Shown here piece after piece: positions 36,611-45,650 of a stretch of 64,000 nt of DNA. A model generated the notes under the pieces. It made no database searches, was not told where the DNA came from, and saw nothing but the letters and a program-made list of their open reading frames with translations. Within the stretch, counting starts at the first letter, position 1; every line of letters begins with the position of its first letter. The position numbers were made by a program, and so were the translations under genes. Location: positions 186,001 through 250,000 of the forward strand of contig CAVZAA010000007.1 of assembly GCA_963773105.1 (NCBI GenBank), written 5' to 3'. The stretch comes from Trebonia sp963773105 (GTDB lineage Bacteria; Actinomycetota; Actinomycetes; Streptosporangiales; Streptosporangiaceae).

Positions 36611-37858
36611 ATGGAGCTTCTAGAGCCGGTAACGCAGCCTTACGCGTGGGGATCCCACACGGCGATCGCCGAACTTCAGGGCCGCCGCGTCCCGACCGCC
36701 CAGCCCGAGGCGGAGTTGTGGATGGGCGCGCATCCGTCCGCGCCGTCCGGAGTGGTGCTGCCGGACGGCGGACACACCACGCTGGACGCGATGATCGCGG
36801 CCAACCCGGTCCGCGAGCTCGGCGCGGAGTCCGTGGCGCGCTTCGGCGGGCGGCTTCCGTTCCTGCTCAAGGTGCTGGCGGCCGACACCGCGCTCTCCAT
36901 CCAGGTGCATCCGTCGCGGCTGCAGGCCGAGGCCGGGTTCCGGGCGGAGAACGAGCGCGGTGTCGCCCCGGGCGCCAAGTCCCACAACTACGCCGACGAC
37001 TGGCCCAAGCCGGAGGTCCTGTGCGCGCTCACCCAGTTCGAGGTGCTCGCCGGGCTGCGCACCCCTGATGACGCGGCCACCCTGCTGCTGAAGGAGCTCG
37101 GACTCGGGATCCTGGACGGGGTCGCCGTGACCATCCTCGAAGGGGTGGGCTCGCAGGGGCTTACGGCGGCGCTCGCCCAAATCCTCGCCTGGCCTGAGGG
37201 CAACCGCGATGCGCTGATCGATCAGGTCGTGCGGGGCTGCGCGGCGGTCGCGGACCGCGGCGGTCCCTACGCGGCGGCCTGCGCCGCGGCGGTCCGGCTG
37301 AGCCGGGAGCACCCGGGTGACCTCGGCATCGTCGCGTCGCTGCTCATGCGGCACGGGGTACTCCAGCCCGGCCAGGCCATGTTCCTGCCGGCCGGCGGGC
37401 TGCACGCCTACCTGCACGGCACCGGGGTGGAACTCCTCGCCAACTCAGACAACGTGGTGCGGGCCGGGCTGACCCCCAAGCACATCGACGTGCCCGAACT
37501 GCTCAAGCTGACCGACCCGGCGGTCGCCGTACCCGTCCTCGAGCCGCGCGCCCTCGGCGGCGGCCTGTTTGTCTACGACTCGCCTGCGCCCGAGTTCCGG
37601 CTGTACCGGGCCGAGCTCGGCGGCGCCGAGATCAGCCTGCCGGGGGCAGGCGGAGCCAGGATCGTGCTCTGCACCGAGGGCGCGGCGCTGCTCCGGGCCC
37701 GCGGCGGCGCGGGCGGGGACCCCGGGGTCGGCGACCTCACGGTCGACCGGGGCGAGTCGTGCTTCGTCGCCGCCGAGGACGGCGCGGTGACCGTGGCCGG
37801 ACCCGCCACGGTGTTCATCGCCACCAGCGGACTCGATCCGGTGCCGTCGGCCGGGTGA
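36611..37858 (+). CDS. manA: Mannose-6-phosphate isomerase, class I
   Basis: 415 residues. Interconverts fructose-6-P and mannose-6-P, feeding GDP-mannose. Zinc-site motifs QVHPS, PEVLCAL and the conserved FLPAGGLHAYLHGTGVELLANSDNVVRAGLTPKHID are complete. A cupin-like C-terminal part ends the protein. Confidence 0.94.
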   Translation: MELLEPVTQPYAWGSHTAIAELQGRRVPTAQPEAELWMGAHPSAPSGVVLPDGGHTTLDAMIAANPVRELGAESVARFGGRLPFLLKVLAADTALSIQVHPSRLQAEAGFRAENERGVAPGAKSHNYADDWPKPEVLCALTQFEVLAGLRTPDDAATLLLKELGLGILDGVAVTILEGVGSQGLTAALAQILAWPEGNRDALIDQVVRGCAAVADRGGPYAAACAAAVRLSREHPGDLGIVASLLMRHGVLQPGQAMFLPAGGLHAYLHGTGVELLANSDNVVRAGLTPKHIDVPELLKLTDPAVAVPVLEPRALGGGLFVYDSPAPEFRLYRAELGGAEISLPGAGGARIVLCTEGAALLRARGGAGGDPGVGDLTVDRGESCFVAAEDGAVTVAGPATVFIATSGLDPVPSAG

Positions 37859-37940
37859 CGCAGGTCGCGCCCGATGGCGGGGCCGGCCCCGGGAATGGGA
37901 GGGTCGGCCTTGGGAGGAACCACGCGACCGTTCAGAATAG

Positions 37941-38743
37941 ATGCCTGTGACTTTTGAAGAAGAAAAGGCGACTTCGTTCGGGAATGTCGCGGAGAGCTAC
38001 GACCGGGTACGACCCGGTCCGGCCCCCGAGGCGCTGGACTGGCTGGTGCCCGACGGCTGCGAGATCGCCGTGGACCTCGCGGCGGGCACCGGGCTTTTCA
38101 CCAGGGAGCTGCTCGGGCGGGCGGCCCGGGTGGTGGCGGTGGAGCCTGACCCGCGGATGCGGGAGGTACTCGCCCGGCGGTCGCCCGAGGTGGACGCCCG
38201 CGAGGGCTGGGGCGAGGCGTTGCCGCTGGCCACCGCGAGCGCGGACGCGGTGTTCGTGTCGACCGCCTGGCACTGGCTCGACCCGGCGCGGGCGGTCCCC
38301 GAGATCGCGCGCGTGCTCCGGCCCGGCGGGCGGCTCGGCGTTATCTGGACCAGCAGGGACCGCGACCAGGACTGGGTGGCCGAGCTCGACCTGCTCAGAC
38401 TGCCCGGCATCGAGGGCGACGGGGAGCTGCGCACGGTCGAGGAGGCCAGGGCGGCGCTCGACCGCCATCACACGGTCACCCTGCCGGACGGCGCGGAGTT
38501 CGCCGACCAGGAAACCGCGTCGTTCCGGTTCGCCAGGAAGGTCTCGATCGACGACGCGATCGCGTGGCTGGCCTCGAACAGCGCCTTCATCACCGCTTCG
38601 GCCGCCGACCGCGCCGCCGGGCTCGCCCGCTGCCGGGAAGCGCTTGCGCAGCGGGCCGGCGGATCATCGGGCATCGAGATGCCGATGCGGTCATGGTGCT
38701 GGCGGGCGCGGCGTTCGTTATCGCGGTGCATTCGTTACTGTGA
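37941..38743 (+). CDS. Class I SAM-dependent methyltransferase (C-terminus out of frame)
   Basis: Methyltransf_11-type domain: FGNVAESYDRVRPGPAPEALDWL, VDLAAGTGLFTRELL (motif I), VAVEPDPRMREVL, FVSTAWHWLDPARAVPEIARVLRPGGRLGVIW. The reading frame does not stop at the end of the domain (after about 38700) but runs on through an AT-rich intergenic-looking stretch into the next gene, giving one 585-codon frame to 39698. A stop exists in another frame at 38741-38743, so an indel near 38690 is suspected. Confidence 0.8.
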
Positions 38744-38810
38744 GATCTTAGTAATAACAAAAACGATTCGCTGGCGAGTGAGCGGTCACCGCAAGCCCTA
38801 CCATTTGCAT

Positions 38811-39698
38811 GTGGCTACGGAGTACGGCGCATACGGTGATCAGCCGTGGCGCGATGCGGAGCCGCGGTACCCCGACCAGCAGGCAGCACAAGACGAGCCG
38901 CTCCCGGGCGGGGCGGAGCAACCCGAGTCGCAGCCGCCCGGGCGGCGGCGGGTCCGCTCGCCTGCCAGCACCGTCATCGCCGTCACGGCCCTCGCGTTCG
39001 GCCTCATCGGCCTGGTCGTCTCGCTGATCGGGGTGGTGACGGAGCTGATGCCGCGGACCTTCACCGCCGGGCAGCAGCGGCAGATCATCGACTGGGAGTA
39101 CGGCCGCAACTGGCGGACGGTTTCGGCCGGCGCGATCTTCCCCGCCTCGGTCAGCTATCAGGCGCCGACGGTGCTCGACGACTCGGGGCTGACGATGACC
39201 GCGCGCCGGATCGGCGTGGCCAGGCAGTCCACCTGCCCGGCCGCCACCGACGTGGTCACCGCCACGGTGCTCGCCCGCAACGGCTGCACGGCCATGCTGC
39301 GAGCGACCTACGCCGACGGCACCGACAGCTACGTGGTGACGGTGGGAGTCGCCGTCCTGCCATCGACGACGCAGGCCGCCGCCGCGTCGAGCGAGCTGGC
39401 CGGCGTCCTCGATGCCGGGGGGATCGCGCATGGCGTGCACGCGGTTTCCTTTAAGGGCACCGCGGCGGCCTGGTTCACCGACCAACGGCGGCAGCTCTCC
39501 GGGTCCGTCCAGGGCGGCACCTACGTGGCGCTGTGGACCGTCGGCTTCGCCGATAGCCGGCCGCGGGAGCCGGTCTCCGAGGACACCTACGCCGACCCGG
39601 AGATGAGTGGCGTGGGCGCCGGCGTGGCCCACGCGGCGCTGGCCGAGGTCGGCAGGCCGGCGCCGCCGCCGCGCTGCCCGGGGACGCCCGGATGCTAA
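38811..39698 (+). CDS. Membrane-anchored hypothetical protein next to mycosin
   Basis: 295 residues from GTG 38811 (VATEYGAYGDQPWRD). A Pro/Gln-rich cytoplasmic N-terminus is followed by one or two membrane segments (STVIAVTALAFGLIGLVVSLIGVV) and an exported domain with a cysteine pair (STCPAATD, NGCTAML). It overlaps the start of the mycosin-like gene, so they are likely produced together. Function not recognised. Confidence 0.7.
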   Translation: MATEYGAYGDQPWRDAEPRYPDQQAAQDEPLPGGAEQPESQPPGRRRVRSPASTVIAVTALAFGLIGLVVSLIGVVTELMPRTFTAGQQRQIIDWEYGRNWRTVSAGAIFPASVSYQAPTVLDDSGLTMTARRIGVARQSTCPAATDVVTATVLARNGCTAMLRATYADGTDSYVVTVGVAVLPSTTQAAAASSELAGVLDAGGIAHGVHAVSFKGTAAAWFTDQRRQLSGSVQGGTYVALWTVGFADSRPREPVSEDTYADPEMSGVGAGVAHAALAEVGRPAPPPRCPGTPGC

Positions 39699-40927
39699 GC
39701 CGCCTGGGCCGGGTGCTTGCGGGCGTCGTCCTGGCCGGTGGGCTCGGCGTCGCGACGTCGGCGCCCGCCGCCGCGGCGCCGGCCGACTCGGTCAGGGAGC
39801 AGCAGAACTGGGTCCTCAGCATGCTCGGTGTGTTCGGCCCGCAGCCCGCCTGGAACCTGAGCGAGGGCGCCAACGTCACCGTCGCGGTGATCGACAGCGG
39901 CGTGAATCCGAACGTCAGCGACCTGAACGGCGCGGTCATCACCGGGGAGCCCGACGACACCGGCCTGAAAACCTCGCCAAGCAACCCGCACTGGGGGCAG
40001 CACGGGACCTGGATGGCGTCGATCATCGCCGGCCGGGGTAACGGCTTGGACGACGGCATCATCGGTGTCGCGCCCAAGGCGAAGATCCTCTCCATCCGAG
40101 TGATACCGGACATGAACGACCCGGGATACAAGGCGTACGACAAGGAGGCCGAGTCGACGATCCAGGATGAGCTGGCCGAAGGCATCAGGCAGGCGGTCCG
40201 CGATCACGCCCAGGTGATCAGCATGTCGATCGGGTACTCGGCCCCCAGCGGCGCCGTCCGGGCCGCGCTGCAGTACGCCTACGACCACGGCATCGTCCTG
40301 GTGGCGTCGGCCGGCAACTCGGGCAACAACGACGAGCACCACCATCGGGCCGGCGAGAACGGCTGGGCGCCGGTGTCGTTTCCCGCGGAGTACCCGGGAG
40401 TGCTGAGCGTGGGCGCGGTCAACATCCACCGGCAGCCGACGTCGTTCTCCAGCGGCAACCTGTCGGTCAAGGTCGCCGCCCCCGGCGAAGGGGTGCCCGC
40501 CCAGGGCAGGAGCGGCCAGTACTACACCGTCAACGGCACCAGCCCGGCCTGCGCGCTGGTCGCGGGCGTGGCCGCGCTCATCAAGTCGAGGTACCCGTCG
40601 ATTACGCCCGCCCAGGTGACGGAGGCGCTGACCACCACCGCCCGGCAGCCGCTGCCGGGCGGCCGCTACAACGTGCTCACCGGGTTCGGCATCGTCGACG
40701 CCTACGCGGCCCTGACGGCGGCGGGCAAGCTGGCCAGGGAGCACTCGGCGGGCTCGCGGGTCTCGCTGTCGAGCCACTTCGGCGGCGGCGCGGCGGCGAT
40801 CCCGGCCGCACCGGTGGCGCCGCGCGGCCCCGGTCCGCTGGTGATGTTCGTGCTCCTCGCCGTCGTCTCGCTGGCGGCGGCGGCCGGCGCGCTGGTGGTC
40901 CTGTGGCGGCGGCCAAGACGTGGATGA
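39692..40927 (+). CDS. Subtilisin-family serine protease, mycosin-like (S8)
   Basis: 411 residues. Signal peptide, catalytic Asp in VAVIDSGVNPN, His in GQHGTWMASIIAG, Asn in ASAGNSGNN and Ser in NGTSPACALVAGVAALIK; one C-terminal membrane helix (FVLLAVVSLAAAAGALVVLW) with a basic cytoplasmic end. This is the layout of MycP of type VII secretion, but no Esx, EccC or other ESX component is present in the window. It may process an unknown exported substrate, perhaps the preceding gene's product. Confidence 0.87.
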   Translation: MLSRLGRVLAGVVLAGGLGVATSAPAAAAPADSVREQQNWVLSMLGVFGPQPAWNLSEGANVTVAVIDSGVNPNVSDLNGAVITGEPDDTGLKTSPSNPHWGQHGTWMASIIAGRGNGLDDGIIGVAPKAKILSIRVIPDMNDPGYKAYDKEAESTIQDELAEGIRQAVRDHAQVISMSIGYSAPSGAVRAALQYAYDHGIVLVASAGNSGNNDEHHHRAGENGWAPVSFPAEYPGVLSVGAVNIHRQPTSFSSGNLSVKVAAPGEGVPAQGRSGQYYTVNGTSPACALVAGVAALIKSRYPSITPAQVTEALTTTARQPLPGGRYNVLTGFGIVDAYAALTAAGKLAREHSAGSRVSLSSHFGGGAAAIPAAPVAPRGPGPLVMFVLLAVVSLAAAAGALVVLWRRPRRG

Positions 40928-41249
40928 CGAACTCGACGACTACTCATCCCGGGTGCTTGACGTGGTGGACGCGATCCCGCCCGGCCAGGTGATGTCCTAC
41001 GGCGACATCGCCGAGTACCTCGGGGCCGGCGGTCCCCGGCAGGTCGGCCGGGTGCTTGCCAGCTACGGCGGCGCCGTCGCCTGGTGGCGGGTGATCCACG
41101 CAGACGGCACCCCGGCCCCCGGCCACGACGCCTCGGCGCTGGAAAACTACCTAGCCGAGGGGACGCCGCTGCGGGCCGCCCCGCACATCCCTCCGGGCCG
41201 GGCCGTCCGGGTCGACATACGCCGCGCCCGCTGGTCCGGACGCACGTAA
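40920..41249 (+). CDS. Alkyltransferase-like (ATL) DNA-binding protein
   Basis: 109 residues. The MGMT DNA-binding wing is clear: IPPGQVMSYGDIAEYLGAGGPRQVGRVL. The usual PCHR active site is AWWRVI: the acceptor cysteine is replaced by tryptophan as in ATL proteins, which flag alkylguanine for nucleotide excision repair rather than dealkylate it. The start overlaps the protease stop by 8 bases. Confidence 0.9.
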   Translation: MDDELDDYSSRVLDVVDAIPPGQVMSYGDIAEYLGAGGPRQVGRVLASYGGAVAWWRVIHADGTPAPGHDASALENYLAEGTPLRAAPHIPPGRAVRVDIRRARWSGRT

Positions 41250-41260
41250 ACCAGCCCGAA

Positions 41261-41282
41261 TGTCGGTGGGGCGTGGTGGAAT
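41261..41282 (+). promoter_or_regulatory. PafBC-type DNA-damage promoter of adnA
   Basis: TGTCGGTG, eight bases, then TGGAAT, matching the RecA-independent (PafBC/RecA-NDp) consensus TGTCRGTG-N8-TANNNT apart from one -10 base. It ends 9 bases before ATG 41292, so the transcript has little or no leader. The same layout stands before adnB. Confidence 0.75.
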
Positions 41283-41291
41283 TTCATTCTA

Positions 41292-44200
41292 ATGAACGGT
41301 TACCGACTCGTCCGCCGCGCGCCGTCCCCCGATCCACCCGCGCCGCCGGTCCTCGACGAGGCGCAGCAGCGGGTGGTCGACCACAAGGGCGGCCCGCTGC
41401 TCGTGCTGGCCGGGCCGGGCACCGGCAAGACGACCACGATCGTGTCGGCGGTGGCGGAGCGGATCGAGCGCCGGGGCATCGACCCGGGCCGCATCCTGGT
41501 GCTCACCTTCAGCCGGAAGGCGGCGGGCGAGCTGCGCGACCGCATCACCGCCAGGCTCGGCCGGACCACGTCGGCACCGCTCGCGCTCACCTTCCACAGC
41601 TACGCGTACGCCCTCGTCCGCCGGGAGTTCGTGCTGGCGGGCGATCAGCCGCCGCGGCTGCTGTCCGCGCCCGAGCAGCTGCTTGAGATCCGCAGGCTGC
41701 TCCGGGGCGAGATCGCGGACGGCGCCCGTGACTGGCCCGACCGGCTCCGGCCCGCGCTCGCCACCAGGGGCTTCGCCGAGGAACTGCGGGACGTGCTGAT
41801 GCGCGCGGCCGAGCGCGGCCTGGACGGGAAGGCGCTGCGCCAGGTCGGCCGGCGATGCGGGCGAGACGACTGGGTGGCGGCGGGCGCGTTCCTCGACCGC
41901 TACTCCGCGCGGTTCGATCTGGCGCCGGTGCCCGCCTACGACTACGCGGAGATCGTCAGGATCGCCGCCGGGCTGCTCGGCTCCTCGGCCACCAGGCAGC
42001 GGGAGCGCGACGCCTACGACGCGGTGTTCGTCGACGAGTACCAGGACTGCGATCCGGCCCAGGAGGCGCTGCTGCAGGCGCTGGCCGGGGACGGCAGGGA
42101 CCTGGTGGCGGTGGGCGACCCCGACCAGTCGATCTACGCCTTCCGGGGCGCGGATGTGCGCGTGCTGACCAGCTTCCCCGACCGGTTCCGGGGCGCCGAC
42201 GGGACGCCGGCCCCGGTGGTCGCGCTCCGCACCTGCCGCCGCAGCGGCCCGGTGCTGCTGGCGGCCTCGCGGCGGATCGCCCGGCGGCTGCCGGCCGCCC
42301 CCGCGGCCGGCGGAGACACCGCCTCGCACCGCGCGCTGGTGCCGGTCCGCGGCGGCCCGGTCGGGGAGGTGCGGATCTGCGTCGCGGACACCCAGGCGCA
42401 GGAGGCCGCCGCCGTCGCCGACACCCTGCGAAGGGCGCACCTGGCCGACGGGGTGCCGTGGGGGCGGATGGCGGTCCTCGTCCGCTCCGCGCAGCGGCAG
42501 GTGCCGGCCCTGCGGCGGGCGCTCGCGGCGGCCGGCGTGCCGGTGACGGTGGCCGGGGACGAGCTGCCGCTGCCAGACGAGCCGGGGGTCCGGCCGCTGC
42601 TCACGCTGCTGCGCTGCGCGGTCAGGCCCGACCGCCTCGACGAGGAGACCGCGGTCGAGCTGCTGACCGGCCCGCTCGGCCAGACCGACGCCCTCGGCCT
42701 GCGGAAGCTGCGGCGCGCGCTCGACGGCGCGTCGCTGCGCGCGGTGCTGGCCGATCCCGCCTGCCTGCACGCGGTCAGCGACCGGGTCGGCGGCGCCCGC
42801 CCGCAGGATCGCCGCCCTGCTTGAGGTGGCAGCGGAACGGCTCGAAGCGGGCGGCGGGGCCGAGGACGTGCTGTGGGCGATCTGGGACGCCTCCGGCCTG
42901 GCGGGCGTGTGGCAGCAGCGGGCCGAGCATGACCCGGCCGCCGACCGGGACCTGGACGCAGTGCTGGCGCTGTTCGAGGCGGCGGCGCGCTTTGGCGACG
43001 ACCTGCCGCCCGGCCGGCCGCAGCTGTTCCTCGACACCCTGATCGGCCAGGAGATCGCCGGGGACACGATCGCCGAGCAGGCGGTGCGCGACGACAGCGT
43101 GCGGGTGCTGACCGCGCACCGGTCCAAGGGCCTCGAATGGGATGTGGTCGTCGTCGCCGGCGTGCAGGAGGAGGTCTGGCCGGACCTGCGGCTGCGCGGG
43201 TCGCTGCTGGGCGCCGACGAGCTCGCGGACGCGGTCGGCGCGATGGGCGCGACGGGAGCGACGGGACAGCTCAGCGATGTCGTCGTCGCGGCGCGGGCGG
43301 CCCGGCTGCTGGCGGAGGAGCGGCGTCTGTTCTACGTCGCGGCCACGCGCGCCAGGCGACTGCTGGTGGTGACCGCCTCCGGCGGTGACGAGCAGGACAA
43401 GCGCCCGTCCCGATTCCTCGCGGAGCTCGCAGGCGACGACGTCGAGATCGCGCAGGCGGGCGCGGCCACGCGCTGGCTGGCGCTGCCCGCGCTGGTGGCC
43501 GACCTGCGCAGGACCGTCGCCGACCCGGGGCGGCCGCGTCCGCTCAGGGCGGCGGCGGCCGCCCAGCTCGCCCGGCTGGCGGCGGCCGGAGTGCGCGGCG
43601 CGGACCCGCGCGACTGGTACGCGCTGACCGAGCCCTCCGACGCCGATCCGGTGGTCGCGGACGGCGAGCGGGTCAGGCTGTCGCCGTCGCACGTGGAGAC
43701 CTTCACCCGCTGCGGCCTGCGCTGGCTGCTCGAGTCGGCGGTGGGGGCGGGCCGCCCGGACGTGCTTCGCCACCTGGGCACCGTCATTCACGCCGCCGCC
43801 CAGCTCATCGCCGAGGGCGAGAGCGAGTCGGCGGTGGCGGCGAGGATCGACGACATCTGGCACCACCTTGACTTCGGCTCCGTCTGGTACGGCAGCCGCC
43901 AGCGGGAGCTGGCCGAGCGCATGGTCCGCAAGTTCCTCGACTGGCACGCGGCCAACCCGAGGGAGCTGCTCGCGACCGAGCAGGCGCTGCGGGTCACGGT
44001 GGGCCGGGTGGAGATCACCGGCCGGGTGGACCGGCTCGAGCGGGACGGGCAGGGCCGAGGGGTGATCGTGGACCTGAAGACGGGCGGGACCGCGCCTCGC
44101 GAGGATGAGCTCGACCGTCATCCGCAGCTCGGCGTCTACCAGCTCGCGGTCCTGCTCGGCGCGTTCGAGCGGCTCGGCGTGACCGAGCCCGGCGGCGCCG

Positions 44201-44427
44201 AGCTGGTCCAGGTGGGCAAGGCCGGGCTGACCGCGCGGGCGAAGGTCCAGCATCAGCGCGCGCTGGCCGAGGACCCAGACCCGGCCTGGGCGGGGGAGCT
44301 GGTAGCGGCGGTGGCCACCGGGATGGCGGGCCCGGTCTACCGCGCCCGGGTGAACCCGGGCTGCCGGACCTGCCCGGTGGCGTCCTGCTGCCCGGTGCAG
44401 CCGGACGGTGCGCAGGTAGGCGAGTAA
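41292..44427 (+). CDS. adnA: AdnA-like UvrD/RecB helicase-nuclease subunit (frameshifted in this sequence)
   Basis: Processes double-strand breaks with AdnB. Frame 1 (41292 to about 42800) has Walker A LVLAGPGTGKTTTIVSAVAERI, LTFSRKAAGELRDRI, FVDEYQDCDPAQEALLQAL and GDPDQSIYAFRGAD. Frame 2 (about 42800-44427) continues RIAALLEVAAERLEAG and has VLTAHRSKGLEWDVV, YVAATRARRLL, then the nuclease GRVDRLERD...VDLKTGG and iron-sulfur cysteines in GCRTCPVASCCPV. A one-base slip near 42790-42805 separates the halves; the joined protein is about 1045 residues, normal for AdnA. Confidence 0.88.
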
Positions 44428-44445
44428 CCCGTTAGTTACGGGTTA
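44425..44445. promoter_or_regulatory. 21-bp near-perfect palindrome (operator candidate)
   Basis: TAACCCGTTA, G, then TTACGGGTTA: 10-base arms with one mismatch, starting at the adnA stop codon and 40 bases before the MBL gene start. Size and AT content fit a dimeric repressor operator better than a terminator; no T-run follows. Confidence 0.6.
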
Positions 44446-44484
44446 TCTACTGCTGAGTACATTAACGGCAGGAGGTACCCATCC

Positions 44485-45564
44485 GTGGATCACGTGACGA
44501 GCCGGTCGCCGGCCAGGGACGACCGGAGCGCCTGGGCCGAGCCAGGGGTGGAAGACCTCGGCGACGGTCTCTACCGGATACCGCTACCGCTGCCGAACGA
44601 CGGGCTGACCGCGGTCAACGTGTACGCGATCACCGGCGAGCACGGCGTGGACCTCGTCGACGCGGGGATGGCGCTCGCCCAGGCGCGCGAGCAGCTCACC
44701 GAGGCCCTCGGCCAGCTCGGCTACGGGCTGCCCGACATCAGGAATTTCTTCATCACCCACATTCACCAGGACCACTACACCCTCGCGGTGCAGCTGCGCA
44801 GCACGCTGCGCGGGCTGATCGCGCTGGGCGAGGGAGAGCGGGAGAACCTGGAGGCGATCAGGGACGTCGCCGAGGGCAACCACGAGCCTGGGTTCATCGA
44901 AATGCTGCCCGCTCTGGGCGCGGGCGAGCTCGCGGCTCAAGTGCGCGCGATCGTGGCCCCGGGGCTGGCGAACCCGCAGCCCCCGCTGAAGTGGGACGAC
45001 CCGGACCGCTGGCTGAGCGATGGCGCGCTGATCGAGCTGCCTTCTCGCTCGCTGCGCGCCATCCACACCCCCGGGCACACCCGCGGCCACGTCGTCTTCC
45101 ACGACGAGGCGGCGGCCGTGCTGTTCGCAGGCGACCACGTACTGCCGCACATCACCCCGTCGATCGGGTTCCAGCCGGCCATCACCCGACAGGCGCTCAG
45201 CCAGTACCTCGGCTCGCTGCGGCTGATGCTCACGCTCCCGGACGCGCGGCTGCTGCCCGCGCACGGCCCGGTCCGCGACTCCACCCACGCGAGGGTGAAC
45301 GAGCTGCTCGAGCACCACGAGTCCAGGCTCGCGCAGACGCTCGAGATCGCGTCGGCCGGTCCCGTCACCGCCTTCGCCGCCGCCGCCGCGCTGCCCTGGA
45401 CCCGCAGGAAGCGCCGGTTCGCCGAGCTCGACCCGATGAACCAGCTACTGGCCGTCGGCGAGACCGCCGCCCACCTGGAGGTCCTCGCGCTCCGCGGCCG
45501 GCTGATCCGCGTTGCGTCCCCGGCCGGCGTCGACCTCTACTCCCTCTCTAGCGCCGTCGGCTGA
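44485..45564 (+). CDS. MBL-fold hydrolase between adnA and adnB
   Basis: 359 residues. Intact metal motif FFITHIHQDHYTLA (HxHxDH), HTPGHTRGHVVFHD, LFAGDHVLPHI and LLPAHGPV, with a C-terminal winged-helix-like segment (ALPWTRRKRRFAELDPMNQLLAVGETAAHLEVLALRG) seen in LACTB2-like proteins. GTG start with GGAGG upstream. Substrate unknown; LACTB2 relatives include RNases, so a nucleic-acid role is possible. Confidence 0.87.
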   Translation: MDHVTSRSPARDDRSAWAEPGVEDLGDGLYRIPLPLPNDGLTAVNVYAITGEHGVDLVDAGMALAQAREQLTEALGQLGYGLPDIRNFFITHIHQDHYTLAVQLRSTLRGLIALGEGERENLEAIRDVAEGNHEPGFIEMLPALGAGELAAQVRAIVAPGLANPQPPLKWDDPDRWLSDGALIELPSRSLRAIHTPGHTRGHVVFHDEAAAVLFAGDHVLPHITPSIGFQPAITRQALSQYLGSLRLMLTLPDARLLPAHGPVRDSTHARVNELLEHHESRLAQTLEIASAGPVTAFAAAAALPWTRRKRRFAELDPMNQLLAVGETAAHLEVLALRGRLIRVASPAGVDLYSLSSAVG

Positions 45565-45622
45565 GGCGTCGGGTACCGGCCGCCGGCCGTCGGCTGGCGA
45601 GCAGGCGGCGACGCCTGCGGAA

Positions 45623-45644
45623 TGTCGGTGCCGTCTGGTGGAAT
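45623..45644 (+). promoter_or_regulatory. PafBC-type DNA-damage promoter of adnB
   Basis: TGTCGGTG, eight bases, TGGAAT, identical in both boxes to the adnA copy and differing only in the spacer. It ends 6 bases before GTG 45651, which implies a leaderless transcript. Confidence 0.75.
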
Positions 45645-45650
45645 GGCCAG

